A stretch of DNA of 61,966 nt from Candidatus Zhuqueibacterota bacterium (GTDB lineage: Bacteria > Zhuqueibacterota > Zhuqueibacteria > Oceanimicrobiales > Oceanimicrobiaceae), in NCBI GenBank assembly GCA_029261995.1, contig JAJDAF010000038.1, forward strand, positions 1 to 61,966. The letters run 5' to 3'. Under the pieces are notes generated by a model. The model saw only the letters and a program-made list of their open reading frames with translations. It searched no databases and was not told where the DNA came from. The position numbers and the translations under genes were made by a program. Of this stretch, positions 1-8,630 are shown one piece after another. The first letter of the stretch is position 1. Every line of letters starts with the position of its first letter.

Positions 1-3000
1 CAGGAGGACGAAGAAGAGGAGGGGGAGGCTTGCACTTGCCCGTGATCACCGGATCGCTGCTCGCGACGGAGCGCCCAACCCTTCCAGATCAGATAGATCG
101 CAGGAATCACGATCAGACCGAGAACGGTCGTCGACAACAACCCACCCACCATTGGAGCAGCGATTCTCTTCATGACATCGGCGCCCGATCCCTGAGACCA
201 CATGATCGGCATCAAGCCGGCAATGGTGCTTGTTACCGTCATCGCAACGGGACGCAGGCGCTGAGTGGTCCCTAAGCGCACGGCCTCTAAGACATCGTTC
301 CAATCCTTTAGCTTTCCCTCCTCTCGGCGCTGTTCGAGACTCTGGTTCAAATACATCACCATGATCACGCCAATCTCGGTCGCGACTCCCGCGAGAGCGA
401 TGACCCCGACCCACACGGCCACCGACAAGTCGTAGTCGAGAAAGGCCAACAACCAGAAGGCACCTACCAGCGAGAAGGGGATCGCCAGCATCACCAGGAG
501 GGTCTCGCCCAGTCTGCGGAAATTCAAGAACAACAGGAGGAATACGATCAAGATCGTCGCCGGAACAGCGATGCGCAACCGGGCTGAGGCCCTCTGCATG
601 TACTCATATTGCCCCGACCACTCGAGAAAATATCCAGGTGGGATCTCGACCTGTTCTTCAACCACCTTCTTCGCCCGCTCGACATAGGTACCGAGGTCGA
701 CACCGGCTACATCGACATAGACGTAGCCGACAAGAACTCCGCCTTCGCTCTTGATCACCGGCGGACCCTTGGTGCGGCTGATCTTCGCTACCTGGGCTAT
801 CGGAATCTGAATGCCTTTTGAGGTCGTCAAGAGCACTCGCTCGAGCGACTTTAGGTCATCCCGTAGCTCGCGTCCGTAGCGCACATTGATCGGGAACCTC
901 TCACGCCCCTCGACAGTCATCGAAATGTTCTTGCCACCTACCGCAGTCTCGATCACCGCCTCGATATCGTCGATCGTGAGGCCGTATCGTGCGGCCTGCT
1001 GACGATCGATATCGAAGTCGAGGAAATAACCCCCCACTACCCTCTCGGCATAAACATTGCGAGAGCCTTCAACGCCAGCAATGACCTCCTCCAGCCGCTT
1101 ACCAATCCTGCCTATTTCATCGAGAGACGGCCCATAGACCTTGATTCCAACAGGCGTGCGAATGCCGGTCGTCAGCATGTCGACGCGGGCTTTGATCGGC
1201 ATGGTCCAGGAATTGGTTACGCCAGGAAGCCTTACCAACCGGTCGAGCTCGGCCTCGAGCAACGCCGGGGTCATTCCCGGACGCCACTCCTCAGGGGGTT
1301 TGAGGTTTATCACCGTCTCGATCATCGAGAGCGGCGCCGGATCGGTGGCAGTTTCAGCGCGACCGACCTTGCCAAAAACGTGGTGCACCTCCGGAAACTG
1401 CCTGATAATCTTGTCGGTTTGCTGCAAAAGTTCCTTGGCCTTAGTGATACTGATGCCTGGATCCGTGGTCGGCATGTAGAGCAAATCTCCTTCGTAGAGC
1501 GGCGGCATGAACTCAGAACCCAACTGCCTCAGAGGAAGAACAGTAATCGTCATGATGGCGAGCGCAATCGCGATGGTGGTCTTTTTGAATCTCAGAACCC
1601 AGGTTATCATGGGACGATAGACCCAGATTAAAAATCGGCTGACTGGATTCCTGTTTTCGGGCAAGATCTTGCCGCGCACCATGTAGCCAAGCAGCACCGG
1701 CACAATGGTGATGGCAAGAAAGGCGGAGGCGGCCATGGCGTAGGTTTTTGTAAAGGCAAGTGGTTTGAACAACCGGCCTTCCTGGGCTTCCAAGGCGAAC
1801 ACCGGGAAGAACGAAACCACGATAATCAACAAGGAATAGAATAGCGCCGGTCCGACTTCCTTGCAGGAATCGATGATAATCTGCCAATGCTCTTTCTTGC
1901 CGCGGTCATGTTCGAGGTGCTTGTGCGCATTCTCAATCATAACAATAGCCGCATCGACCATGGCGCCGATGGCAATGGCGATGCCTCCCAGTGACATAAT
2001 ATTGGCGTTAACTCCCTGTTTGTGCATGATCAGAAATGAGATCAGGATGGCCACCGGCAACGTGAAGATCGCCACGAACGCGCTTCGGAAGTGTAACAGA
2101 AAGATGATGCAGACCAGCGCAACGACGACAATTTCTTCGGTCAGCTTCTGAGTTAGGTTATCAATAGCGCGATTGATCAATCCTGAGCGGTCGTACACTT
2201 CAACGATTTCGACCCCCTCTGGCAGGCTCTGCTTTAACTCAGCAAGTCTTTTCTTAACGCTGGCTATCGTCTCCAGGGCGTTCTCGCCATAGCGCATAAC
2301 GATGATACCACCCACCACCTCACCTTCTCCGTTCAGTTCAGAAAGCCCGCGCCTGAGTTCCGGTCCAATCTGAACATTGGCGACATGCTTCAAAGTGGTG
2401 GGAACACCATTTGCGTTCACCCCTAGAGTGACATTTTCCAAATCCTGAACAGATTGAATATAACCCAGGCCACGAACCATGTACTCGGTTTCTCCCATCT
2501 CCAGCAAGCGGCCTCCAACATCGTCGTTGGCATTCTTGATGGCCATTTTCACTTTCCGGAGCGGTATATCGTAGATCAGGAGCTTGTTGGGATCGACTTC
2601 AACCTGATATTGTTTGACATAACCTCCGATGCTGGCCACTTCTGCCACGCCCTTGACTGCGGTCAGCTCAAAGCGTAACAGCCAATCTTGTATTGAGCGC
2701 AACTGTGCCAGGTCATGCCGATCACTTTTCAACGCATATTCATAGACCCAACCTACACCCGTGGCGTCCGGACCCAGGGTCGGCGTGACGCCATCTGGCA
2801 GACGTTTGGAAACATAATTCAGATACTCCAGCACCCGGCTGCGCGCCCAGTAAAGATCCGTATCGTCCTCAAAAATAAGGTAGACCATCGAAAACCCGAA
2901 GAAAGAATAACCCCGAACAACTTTGGCGAAAGGGACTGCCAGCATTGAAGTCGTCAGCGGATAAGTCACCTGGTCTTCCACAACCTGCGGCGCTTGCCCC

Positions 3001-3161
3001 GGAAATTCAGTGAAAACAATCACCTGTACATCTGACAGGTCAGGAATTGCGTCAATCGGCGTTCGCAACATGGCAATGATGCCAAGGAAGATGGCGAACA
3101 ACGTCGCCAGGATGACCATGAAACGGTTGTTTACCGACCACTCTATTATTCGTTCCAGCAT
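1..3161 (-). CDS. cusA: CusA-like heavy-metal efflux RND transporter (3' end cut by window)
   Basis: Inner-membrane proton-driven pump of the HME-RND family, expected to export Cu(I)/Ag(I) or a related metal through the adaptor and channel encoded just upstream. The frame is open from an ATG at 3161 (starts MLERIIEWSVNNRF) to the window edge, about 1053 codons, close to the full ~1040-1050 aa family length, so only a few residues are probably missing. Seen: N-terminal 'TPIDAIPDLSDVQVIV', the proton-relay TM4 motif 'AIGAMVDAAIVMIEN' near residue 400, 'LLYMPTTDPG' and 'RVDMLTTGI' with methionines in the region used by CusA for metal relay, and 'WSGQYEYMQRA'. The visible C-terminus is Ser-rich. 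It is the last gene of the efflux operon, 106 nt after the adaptor. Substrate is inferred; zinc/cobalt CzcA-type specificity is the main alternative, but the Met residues favour Cu/Ag. Confidence 0.93.
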   Translation of the reverse strand, partial: MLERIIEWSVNNRFMVILATLFAIFLGIIAMLRTPIDAIPDLSDVQVIVFTEFPGQAPQVVEDQVTYPLTTSMLAVPFAKVVRGYSFFGFSMVYLIFEDDTDLYWARSRVLEYLNYVSKRLPDGVTPTLGPDATGVGWVYEYALKSDRHDLAQLRSIQDWLLRFELTAVKGVAEVASIGGYVKQYQVEVDPNKLLIYDIPLRKVKMAIKNANDDVGGRLLEMGETEYMVRGLGYIQSVQDLENVTLGVNANGVPTTLKHVANVQIGPELRRGLSELNGEGEVVGGIIVMRYGENALETIASVKKRLAELKQSLPEGVEIVEVYDRSGLINRAIDNLTQKLTEEIVVVALVCIIFLLHFRSAFVAIFTLPVAILISFLIMHKQGVNANIMSLGGIAIAIGAMVDAAIVMIENAHKHLEHDRGKKEHWQIIIDSCKEVGPALFYSLLIIVVSFFPVFALEAQEGRLFKPLAFTKTYAMAASAFLAITIVPVLLGYMVRGKILPENRNPVSRFLIWVYRPMITWVLRFKKTTIAIALAIMTITVLPLRQLGSEFMPPLYEGDLLYMPTTDPGISITKAKELLQQTDKIIRQFPEVHHVFGKVGRAETATDPAPLSMIETVINLKPPEEWRPGMTPALLEAELDRLVRLPGVTNSWTMPIKARVDMLTTGIRTPVGIKVYGPSLDEIGRIGKRLEEVIAGVEGSRNVYAERVVGGYFLDFDIDRQQAARYGLTIDDIEAVIETAVGGKNISMTVEGRERFPINVRYGRELRDDLKSLERVLLTTSKGIQIPIAQVAKISRTKGPPVIKSEGGVLVGYVYVDVAGVDLGTYVERAKKVVEEQVEIPPGYFLEWSGQYEYMQRASARLRIAVPATILIVFLLLFLNFRRLGETLLVMLAIPFSLVGAFWLLAFLDYDLSVAVWVGVIALAGVATEIGVIMVMYLNQSLEQRREEGKLKDWNDVLEAVRLGTTQRLRPVAMTVTSTIAGLMPIMWSQGSGADVMKRIAAPMVGGLLSTTVLGLIVIPAIYLIWKGWALRREQRSGDHGQVQASPSSSSSS

Positions 3162-3267
3162 CGTTTTAGTCTTTCAGCTTAAGTGTCTTAAAAAATAGCA
3201 GCCTGCTGCACGGCGAGGCCCGCTCGGTTGCGGCGCCACAGCTGCGACATTTTCTTATCCATCTGTT

Positions 3268-4785
3268 TTATGCCGGGCTTTGAGTATCATGCGCCGGGGA
3301 ATCTTGCGTGTCAATGTTCTGCATTTTTCTTTCTGTCTTCCCGGATTCGGACTTCTTAGCCTCCAGCATCTTCTGAATGGCCTCCTGCAGTCGACTTTCG
3401 GAATCCAGCAGAAATTGTGCGCTGGTCACAATTCTCTGCCCCTCCTTCAGGCCGGAGATAATTTTGATCATGCCTCCCTCACCCTCCGGACCGATGACCA
3501 CGTCTTGTGGCCTGAACTTGCCGGCGGTCAACTCAATAAACACGACATTTCGCTTCCCGGACCGGATGATCGCTTCCGTTGGAATCGTCAATTCATCCGC
3601 GGCTCCCGCCGACCTGATTTGGATGTTAGCATACATTTGAGGCTTGAGTTCCAGATCGGAATTGTGGAACACCAGTCTCACCTTCACATCCCTGGTTTTG
3701 CTATCCAAATAAGGATAGACATAGTCCACCGTCCCCACGAAGCGCTTGCCTGGAATGTACGGCAATTCGATCTCCGCGCTCTGCCCGACCTTAATCCACG
3801 GCAACTCATATTCGAAAATGTGGGCGTAAACCCAAACCTTCGATAGGTCGGCAATTCGGAACAGGTCCATGCCCGCCTTGGTATAGCCGCCTTCAATCGC
3901 GTTCTTATGCACAACGACGCCGCTCGCCGGTGAATAGATATTCAACGTCTTAAGTACCTCATCACTCGCCTCCAGGGCCTTGATATCCTTTTCCGAAATA
4001 TCCCACAGTTCAAGTCGCTGCCGGGCTGCCTTGAGAAGCCTTTCGGCGCCGGAGCTGACTTCAGTAAATCTGCTTTTCGAGAGCTTCTTTTGGTTGCGAA
4101 AGGCCAGCAGATACTCCTCCTGCGTAGAAACAAGCTCGGGAGAATAGACACTGAAGAGTGGCTGGCCCATGCGAACTTCATCACCGGTCCTATCGACGTA
4201 CAACTTCTCTATCCAACCATCGAATTTCGTGTTGACGGTGTAAAGCGTTTCCTCATTGTAGTCAACGTGGCCCACTGTTCGAATGACGCGATTGAATGGC
4301 TGGCGCTTCACTTCAGCGTAGCGAACGCCCATGTTTTGGACCGTTACCGGGTCAATCGAAACAGTGGCGCCTGAACGACCCTGCTCTCCTTCGTAAACCG
4401 GGATCAAGTCCATGCCCATCGGGGACTTGCCGGGCTTGTCTGAAATGTAACTTGGGTCCATGGGCGCCTGCCAGTATAATATGCTTCTCTTCTGGCTGTC
4501 TTCAGTGGACGGGGTCGAGCCATCTGAATGTCCCGCATGTGCTCCAGTTGCGCTGGCAGAAGGAACCATTGGCGTCAGGTTCATTTGGCATATCGGGCAT
4601 ATCCCGGGTTCATCCTGAATGACTTGGGGGTGCATTCCGCAGGTGTAGAGTTGCCCATCTCCGGAAGCCTTCTTCTCGCTGCCACCACAGGCGGCCAAAA
4701 GGCTCAGGGTGAAAAGGAGTACGGAGATCAGCATCACCCAACTCCGAGCGATGGTTGAGATTGATTTATTCTCAGACTGCAACAT
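3268..4785 (-). CDS. cusB: CusB-like periplasmic adaptor lipoprotein with two heavy-metal-binding motifs
   Basis: Membrane-fusion protein that links the RND pump to the outer-membrane channel, 505 aa. I chose the ATG at 4785 because GGAG lies 9 nt upstream; a TTG 12 codons earlier has no such site. Residues 16-33 form a lipoprotein signal ending in LAAC (Cys33). Two heavy-metal-binding modules follow: residues ~47-73 (YTCGMHPQ...CPICQMNLTP, with Cys/Met/His ligands) and ~104-131 (YWQAPMDP...SPMGMDLIP), where the cysteines are gone but the Met pattern remains. Then come the biotinyl-lipoyl-like, coiled-coil and beta-barrel parts of the HlyD/CusB family. It starts 47 nt after the TolC-like stop codon and is co-transcribed with it. 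Known for the family: CusB binds metal and hands it to CusA; that this one does so is inferred. Confidence 0.92.
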   Translation of the reverse strand: MLQSENKSISTIARSWVMLISVLLFTLSLLAACGGSEKKASGDGQLYTCGMHPQVIQDEPGICPICQMNLTPMVPSASATGAHAGHSDGSTPSTEDSQKRSILYWQAPMDPSYISDKPGKSPMGMDLIPVYEGEQGRSGATVSIDPVTVQNMGVRYAEVKRQPFNRVIRTVGHVDYNEETLYTVNTKFDGWIEKLYVDRTGDEVRMGQPLFSVYSPELVSTQEEYLLAFRNQKKLSKSRFTEVSSGAERLLKAARQRLELWDISEKDIKALEASDEVLKTLNIYSPASGVVVHKNAIEGGYTKAGMDLFRIADLSKVWVYAHIFEYELPWIKVGQSAEIELPYIPGKRFVGTVDYVYPYLDSKTRDVKVRLVFHNSDLELKPQMYANIQIRSAGAADELTIPTEAIIRSGKRNVVFIELTAGKFRPQDVVIGPEGEGGMIKIISGLKEGQRIVTSAQFLLDSESRLQEAIQKMLEAKKSESGKTERKMQNIDTQDSPAHDTQSPA

Positions 4786-4794
4786 GATTTCATT

Positions 4795-4798
4795 CTCC
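4795..4798 (-). promoter_or_regulatory. Shine-Dalgarno site deciding the cusB start
   Basis: GGAG on the minus strand, 9 nt before the ATG at 4785. It supports the internal ATG over the in-frame TTG at 4821 and places the lipobox Cys at residue 33, a normal distance for a lipoprotein signal. Confidence 0.6.
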
Positions 4799-4832
4799 GA
4801 TGTAAATGTTTGTCCAAGCAAGTGTTTTCAAG

Positions 4833-6104
4833 CTACTGTCCTAACTCTCCTCCAACCGCTCTTTCTAGCGCTGCGAGGTGCTTGCGGTAGTTGGACTGCT
4901 CCTTAATAAGGCCAAGATTCAGACTCAGGAGCATCCGTTCTGCATCGAGCAGGCTCAGGAAATCCAACCTGCCGGTGCGATAGCTGGACAACGCTGACTC
5001 CAGACTGCTCTCCGCCTGCGCGACGAGGCCCTGCTCATACAAATCCAACGTCTTTCCTGTAATCTCAAGCTGGTAGTAAAAATCTCTGACCTCCGACTTC
5101 ACCTGGTTCTCCAGATCCTCATAAGCCAGCTTTCTGGACGAAATGACTTCGTCGGCCTCTCTGGACTCGGCCCTTCGTTTTCCAAGCCAGATGGGAATGT
5201 TCATACCTACCATCACGGACCAGGCGTTCTTGCCGGCATCAGGCGCCAAGCTCACGCCCTTGGAAACATCCACATAATTCGCCGCCAACTTGAAGTCCGG
5301 CCAATAGTTTTTTCTCGCCAACCGCTTCATGAACTCGCTTTTGCCGACCATTGCGTTAGCCGACTGCAGTTCTTCTCGTTGCGACAATGCCAGACTAATC
5401 AGGGCGTCCTCATTTAAGCGCACTCTGGCAGTGTCTATAGCGGTCGCGGCAGCCACACTCCCGGATTGCGGTCGATTCAGCAGAGCATTGAGTCGCGCTA
5501 CGATACTTCGTCGCATTTTCTCGAATCCAAGACGCCTTTGCAATATGCTTGAAATTTCCACGTGCGATTTCAACACGTTTGCCTGAATGCCCTGGCCGGT
5601 CGCATATTTCTGCTCTGCCACGCGGGTAAAATCCTGCAACAGAGCCAAGTACCGGTTCAGATAGTTGAGAGAGCGATCGACCCAATACAGGTCGTAGTAA
5701 GCACTTTTGACTTTGAAGACCACATCTCTCCGGGTAGCCTCGAACGATTGTTCTTCTGCCAGTGCGTCCTGCATGGCCATCTTCCCTTTCAAATCCAACT
5801 TTCCTGGAAAAGGAAGCGTTTGCGACAGAGACAGAACGTTCTCTTGCGGCCCCACGCGGGTTTCGACGCTTTGGCCGAATCGTAAATAACTGAAAACCGG
5901 ATCCGGCAGAGCTGAGGCTTGAGTGGGCCGTGTCTGCGAAGCACGCCACCGGCTTTCCGCCGCCCCAATAGCCGGATTCTTCGAAAGCGCCTCCTTGATC
6001 AGCATTTGCAAAGATAGGGACTGCCCGTTTTCCTGAGCGCCAATATAACTCCAAGGAGTCAGCATTAGCACAACCGGCAGGATGATGGATATGAGTCCAT
6101 GCAT
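4833..6104 (-). CDS. TolC-family outer membrane efflux channel (CusC-like)
   Basis: Outer-membrane factor of the tripartite metal efflux pump, 423 aa, as usual for the family. An N-terminal signal sequence (residues 1-23, ending IGAQ) is followed by two TolC/OEP repeats rich in long amphipathic helices; typical family stretches are 'LQMLIKEALSKNPAIGAAESRWRAS', seen at residues ~29-53, and 'SYRTGRLDFLSLLDAERMLL' near the C-terminus. The ATG at 6104 is preceded by GAGGTGAG at good spacing. It sits between the Cys-rich gene and the adaptor gene. It lacks an N-terminal lipobox, unlike E. coli CusC. Assignment to the Cu pump comes from the neighbours. Confidence 0.9.
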   Translation of the reverse strand: MHGLISIILPVVLMLTPWSYIGAQENGQSLSLQMLIKEALSKNPAIGAAESRWRASQTRPTQASALPDPVFSYLRFGQSVETRVGPQENVLSLSQTLPFPGKLDLKGKMAMQDALAEEQSFEATRRDVVFKVKSAYYDLYWVDRSLNYLNRYLALLQDFTRVAEQKYATGQGIQANVLKSHVEISSILQRRLGFEKMRRSIVARLNALLNRPQSGSVAAATAIDTARVRLNEDALISLALSQREELQSANAMVGKSEFMKRLARKNYWPDFKLAANYVDVSKGVSLAPDAGKNAWSVMVGMNIPIWLGKRRAESREADEVISSRKLAYEDLENQVKSEVRDFYYQLEITGKTLDLYEQGLVAQAESSLESALSSYRTGRLDFLSLLDAERMLLSLNLGLIKEQSNYRKHLAALERAVGGELGQ

Positions 6105-6241
6105 GTCTCACCTCGTACACGTCTAAAAGTTGCTGCGTGTGCAGCAGGTACCACGACAAATCATGCAAAACGGCTTGGGCGTACCCACTATGTTGTCGCG
6201 GAGTTGAGTGTGACTAGTTAGTGCGGGTGAAAAAGGAGTGA

Positions 6242-6652
6242 CTAAATCAGAAAGGAGGAAATAAGAGTGAAGATCTTTTGTGTCGTTATGGATTTCAATA
6301 ACGGTAATCGGCCTGAGACTGCGACTGGAGGGCGAACAGTTTCCAGGTCTGACTGGTACTGCGGGGAAAGAATTGTAGGGCAATCGATGTTCTTGCCCGA
6401 TGTACTGGTTTCAACCAACGTGGCATTGGCCGGAGAAGGAACTGTCTGAGCGGGCGCCATGTTGCAGCCACAAGGCGCAGTCGAGAAGTTTGCACCAACG
6501 GCTTTGTGCACAGGCGTCTGCGTGGAACAGCATGGCATCGGCGCACCGTTTCCACCTGAGGCACACTTCGCCTCCTTGGCAAGAGAAACATTCAGAAGGA
6601 GAAGCGGTAGCAGCAACACCAGAGAAACAATTTTTCGACTTGCTTTACTCAT
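6242..6652 (-). CDS. Small secreted Cys-rich protein, first gene of the metal efflux operon
   Basis: 136 aa; I do not recognise a family. Residues 1-25 are a clear signal peptide (basic start, long Leu run, cleavage near SLA-KE). The mature part holds six cysteines at 30, 41, 42, 61, 63 and 91, arranged as single C, CC, CxC, C, plus a His at 49, and is otherwise rich in Pro, Ala, Ser and Thr. A second hydrophobic stretch is at the extreme C-terminus. It lies 137 nt upstream of the TolC-like gene on the same strand. Position and the CC/CxC pattern suggest a periplasmic metal-binding or metallochaperone role comparable to CusF, but it has no resemblance to CusF and the function is inference only. 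Confidence 0.7.
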   Translation of the reverse strand: MSKASRKIVSLVLLLPLLLLNVSLAKEAKCASGGNGAPMPCCSTQTPVHKAVGANFSTAPCGCNMAPAQTVPSPANATLVETSTSGKNIDCPTILSPQYQSDLETVRPPVAVSGRLPLLKSITTQKIFTLISSFLI

Positions 6653-6995
6653 TAGACTCTTTTAACTAATTCGGTCTTTGAGATGTTCCAGCCCTGCGAT
6701 ATTTTTTCCGGCATCTCATCGCTAGTTCGTTGTGTCTTCGTCATGACCATCTTGGAAGATGGCTTCATCCCGTGGTGGCAGATGATGGTTAAGCATCCAT
6801 AACTCGCACGAGCAACGTGCGGCGCCCGAACATCGAGACGGAGACAACAAGTTTCGCGCCAGGAAGTCTGGACCATCAGTCACCGTCTCAAATCATTTGT
6901 TTCTATGTTACTTAGGATGTTGCAGATAATCTGTCAACAAATCCAACGTCTCAAAGATTTCTTAAAACCGAGAAGCCAACGTGCGAAGATCGAGA

Positions 6996-7025
6996 ATTAT
7001 AGAATTTGACATATCGAACTACTAA
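6996..7025 (-). promoter_or_regulatory. Candidate sigma-70-type promoter for the metal efflux operon
   Basis: Minus strand: TTAGTA (7025-7020), 18 nt spacer, perfect TATAAT (7001-6996). The -35 is poor. It would give a leader of about 340 nt before the Cys-rich gene. A TTGACA at 6937-6932 is an alternative -35, but its best -10 (TAACAT) is about 21 nt away, a spacing more like MerR-controlled promoters. Confidence 0.3.
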
Positions 7026-7058
7026 TTGCAAATTTTCGGTCAATCTGAAACATAAATT

Positions 7059-7087
7059 CGGTAGAAGCGTTCACTAGGAAATATAAT
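7059..7087 (+). promoter_or_regulatory. Candidate promoter for the Lrp/EamA pair
   Basis: Perfect TATAAT at 7082-7087, 26 nt before the ATG of the Lrp-type regulator. The -35 position (around 7059-7064) is weak, as often seen at activator-dependent or autoregulated promoters. Confidence 0.35.
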
Positions 7088-7113
7088 TAGACAAACTTCC
7101 TACGGAATAGCTC

Positions 7114-7578
7114 ATGACTCAAAACGCTACTGACACAAGAATCCTACAAATCCTATTGAATGACGCCCGCACGTCCCTTGCCCAGATCGCTGAAGAAATC
7201 GGCTTATCACGACCTGCGATTTCCGAGAGGCTCAAGAAGCTCGAACAAGCGGGAGTCATTGCAGGCTACACAGCCGTTCTGGCACCGGAAAAAATCGACC
7301 AATCGCTGACGGCATTCATCTCAGCCAAACACCAGGACATTTTATCCGACGAAGTAAGACAAGCCTTGCAAGCGCTGTCCAACAGCAGCGAAGTAATTGA
7401 GATCCACAGCATTGCGGGCGATGATTGCTTTCTCATAAAGGTGAGAACGTCCGGCGTAGAAACCCTCAACGCCATTGTCAACCGGCTGAAAGAACCGCCG
7501 TTCCGTATGGCCACGAAAACCACCATCGTGCTCGAACGCTATTTTGAAAAGACGGGCGGTATAACGCTTGACGGATGA
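7114..7578 (+). CDS. Lrp/AsnC family transcriptional regulator
   Basis: 154 aa DNA-binding regulator of the feast/famine family. Residues ~5-50 carry the winged HTH ('TSLAQIAEEIGLSRPAISERLKKLEQAGVI' region), and residues ~60-145 the RAM ligand-binding/oligomerisation domain, with the usual 'IHSIAGDDCFLIKVR' stretch. Family members bind amino acids and act as octameric or dimeric regulators. Its stop codon lies 75 nt before the EamA transporter start, so it most likely controls that exporter, and possibly its own promoter, in response to an amino acid. The effector cannot be read from the sequence. Confidence 0.9.
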   Translation: MTQNATDTRILQILLNDARTSLAQIAEEIGLSRPAISERLKKLEQAGVIAGYTAVLAPEKIDQSLTAFISAKHQDILSDEVRQALQALSNSSEVIEIHSIAGDDCFLIKVRTSGVETLNAIVNRLKEPPFRMATKTTIVLERYFEKTGGITLDG

Positions 7579-7640
7579 ATCACAACTGTTGGTGGTGCTC
7601 CTGGACTGGACTCACTATGTTCCTGGCAAGCAGAGAATCA

Positions 7641-7648
7641 AAGGGGAG
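7641..7648 (+). promoter_or_regulatory. Shine-Dalgarno site deciding the EamA start
   Basis: AAGGGGAG ends 4 nt before the ATG at 7653. It favours this start over the upstream ATG at 7575, which overlaps the regulator by 4 nt but would add a Trp/Cys-rich extension not typical of the family. Confidence 0.6.
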
Positions 7649-7652
7649 TCAG

Positions 7653-8624
7653 ATGTCAAAAGATGATAAGGTGAAGGCCTACCTGGCGTATGCCTGCGTT
7701 AGTTTCTTCTGGGGTACAACCTACCTCGCCATCCGCATCGGCGTTGAAGAGATGCCGCCGGCGCTGTTTGCAGGCATTCGGTTTCTTCTGGCCGGATTGC
7801 TGTTCGTCGGCATTCTCCTGCTTCGGGGCTACAAACTTCCCCCGAAACAAGATCTTGGCGTGATCGCAGTGGTGGGAATTTCACTGCTAACCATCGCAAA
7901 TGGCATCGTGGTTTGGGCTGAACAATTCATACCGAGCAGCCTGGCAGCTCTTATCGTTACGACATTGCCACTCTGGATGGTTGCCATTGAAGCGCTGCTG
8001 CCACGTGGAGACAAGCTCAACTGGCGCAAGGCTACTGGGATCCTAATTGGATTTGCCGGCGTCCTGATTCTGCTATGGCCGGATTTGAGCGGGTCGCTGG
8101 ACCCTGCCTACCTGACTGGAGTCATCGTGATTCTATTTGCGCCAATCTTCTGGAGTGCAGGCTCGATTTACGCAAAATACCGCAAAACTGAGACCCCACC
8201 TTTGATGTCAGCCGCAGTTCAGATGGTGATCGCAGGAGCGGTTCTTACTACGATCGGGTTGGCCGTCGGCGAAGCATCGCGCTTCGAGTTCACCACAAGA
8301 GGAGTCTCTGCATTGGTCTACCTAACGATCTTCGGCTCGATTGTTGGGTACGGTTCTTTCATCTACGCCCTGGACAAACTGCCGGCTACCGTGGTTTCTA
8401 CTTACGCCTATTTGAACCCCGTCGTGGCGGTCGTGCTCGGCTGGCTGATTCTGGATGAACGGCTTGACTGGCCAATGGTAATTGCGACAGCGATTATTCT
8501 GTCTGGAGTAGTCCTTGTGAAAACCAATCGACCCGGCAGGCGTGTCAAAGAAATGAGACCGCAGGCAGAGGTAGAGCGAAATCCGAAGTCGTGTGCCCGG
8601 CCGGTAACCCCGAACGAGGCCTGA
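7653..8624 (+). CDS. EamA/DMT family transporter
   Basis: About 323 aa inner-membrane protein with ten predicted hydrophobic helices in two EamA repeats (roughly residues 8-140 and 155-290). Family marks seen: 'SFFWGTTYLAIRIG' in helix 1, 'PPALFAGIRFLLAG', 'LNPVVAVVLGWLILDERL' in the second repeat. DMT/EamA proteins commonly export amino acids or small metabolites. Coupling with an Lrp-type regulator is a standard arrangement for amino-acid exporters, which makes that the best guess here. The C-terminal ~30 residues are basic and outside the membrane. Confidence 0.9.
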   Translation: MSKDDKVKAYLAYACVSFFWGTTYLAIRIGVEEMPPALFAGIRFLLAGLLFVGILLLRGYKLPPKQDLGVIAVVGISLLTIANGIVVWAEQFIPSSLAALIVTTLPLWMVAIEALLPRGDKLNWRKATGILIGFAGVLILLWPDLSGSLDPAYLTGVIVILFAPIFWSAGSIYAKYRKTETPPLMSAAVQMVIAGAVLTTIGLAVGEASRFEFTTRGVSALVYLTIFGSIVGYGSFIYALDKLPATVVSTYAYLNPVVAVVLGWLILDERLDWPMVIATAIILSGVVLVKTNRPGRRVKEMRPQAEVERNPKSCARPVTPNEA

Positions 8625-8630
8625 GCCCAT

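Larger units (their letters stand above)
6653..7113. other. Intergenic region between divergent metal-efflux and Lrp/EamA units
   Basis: About 460 nt without a convincing gene. The half nearest the Lrp gene is AT-rich and holds a TATAAT on each strand (plus strand 7082-7087, minus strand 7001-6996) and a minus-strand TTGACA at 6937-6932. The part next to the Cys-rich gene holds a 74-codon frame that I do not accept as a gene. No clear CueR-type or other metal-regulator palindrome was found by eye. Confidence 0.6.

Noticed and set aside
6652-6876. 74-codon minus-strand frame whose TAA overlaps the ATG of the Cys-rich gene (TAATG)
   Set aside because: The overlap suggests coupling, but the translation has no domain, signal or family look, and no good ribosome-binding site was seen; treated as a leader region.
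6900-7020. A CueR/MerR-type operator for the metal operon
   Set aside because: The long-spaced TTGACA...TAACAT is suggestive but no palindrome lies in the spacer and no MerR gene is nearby.
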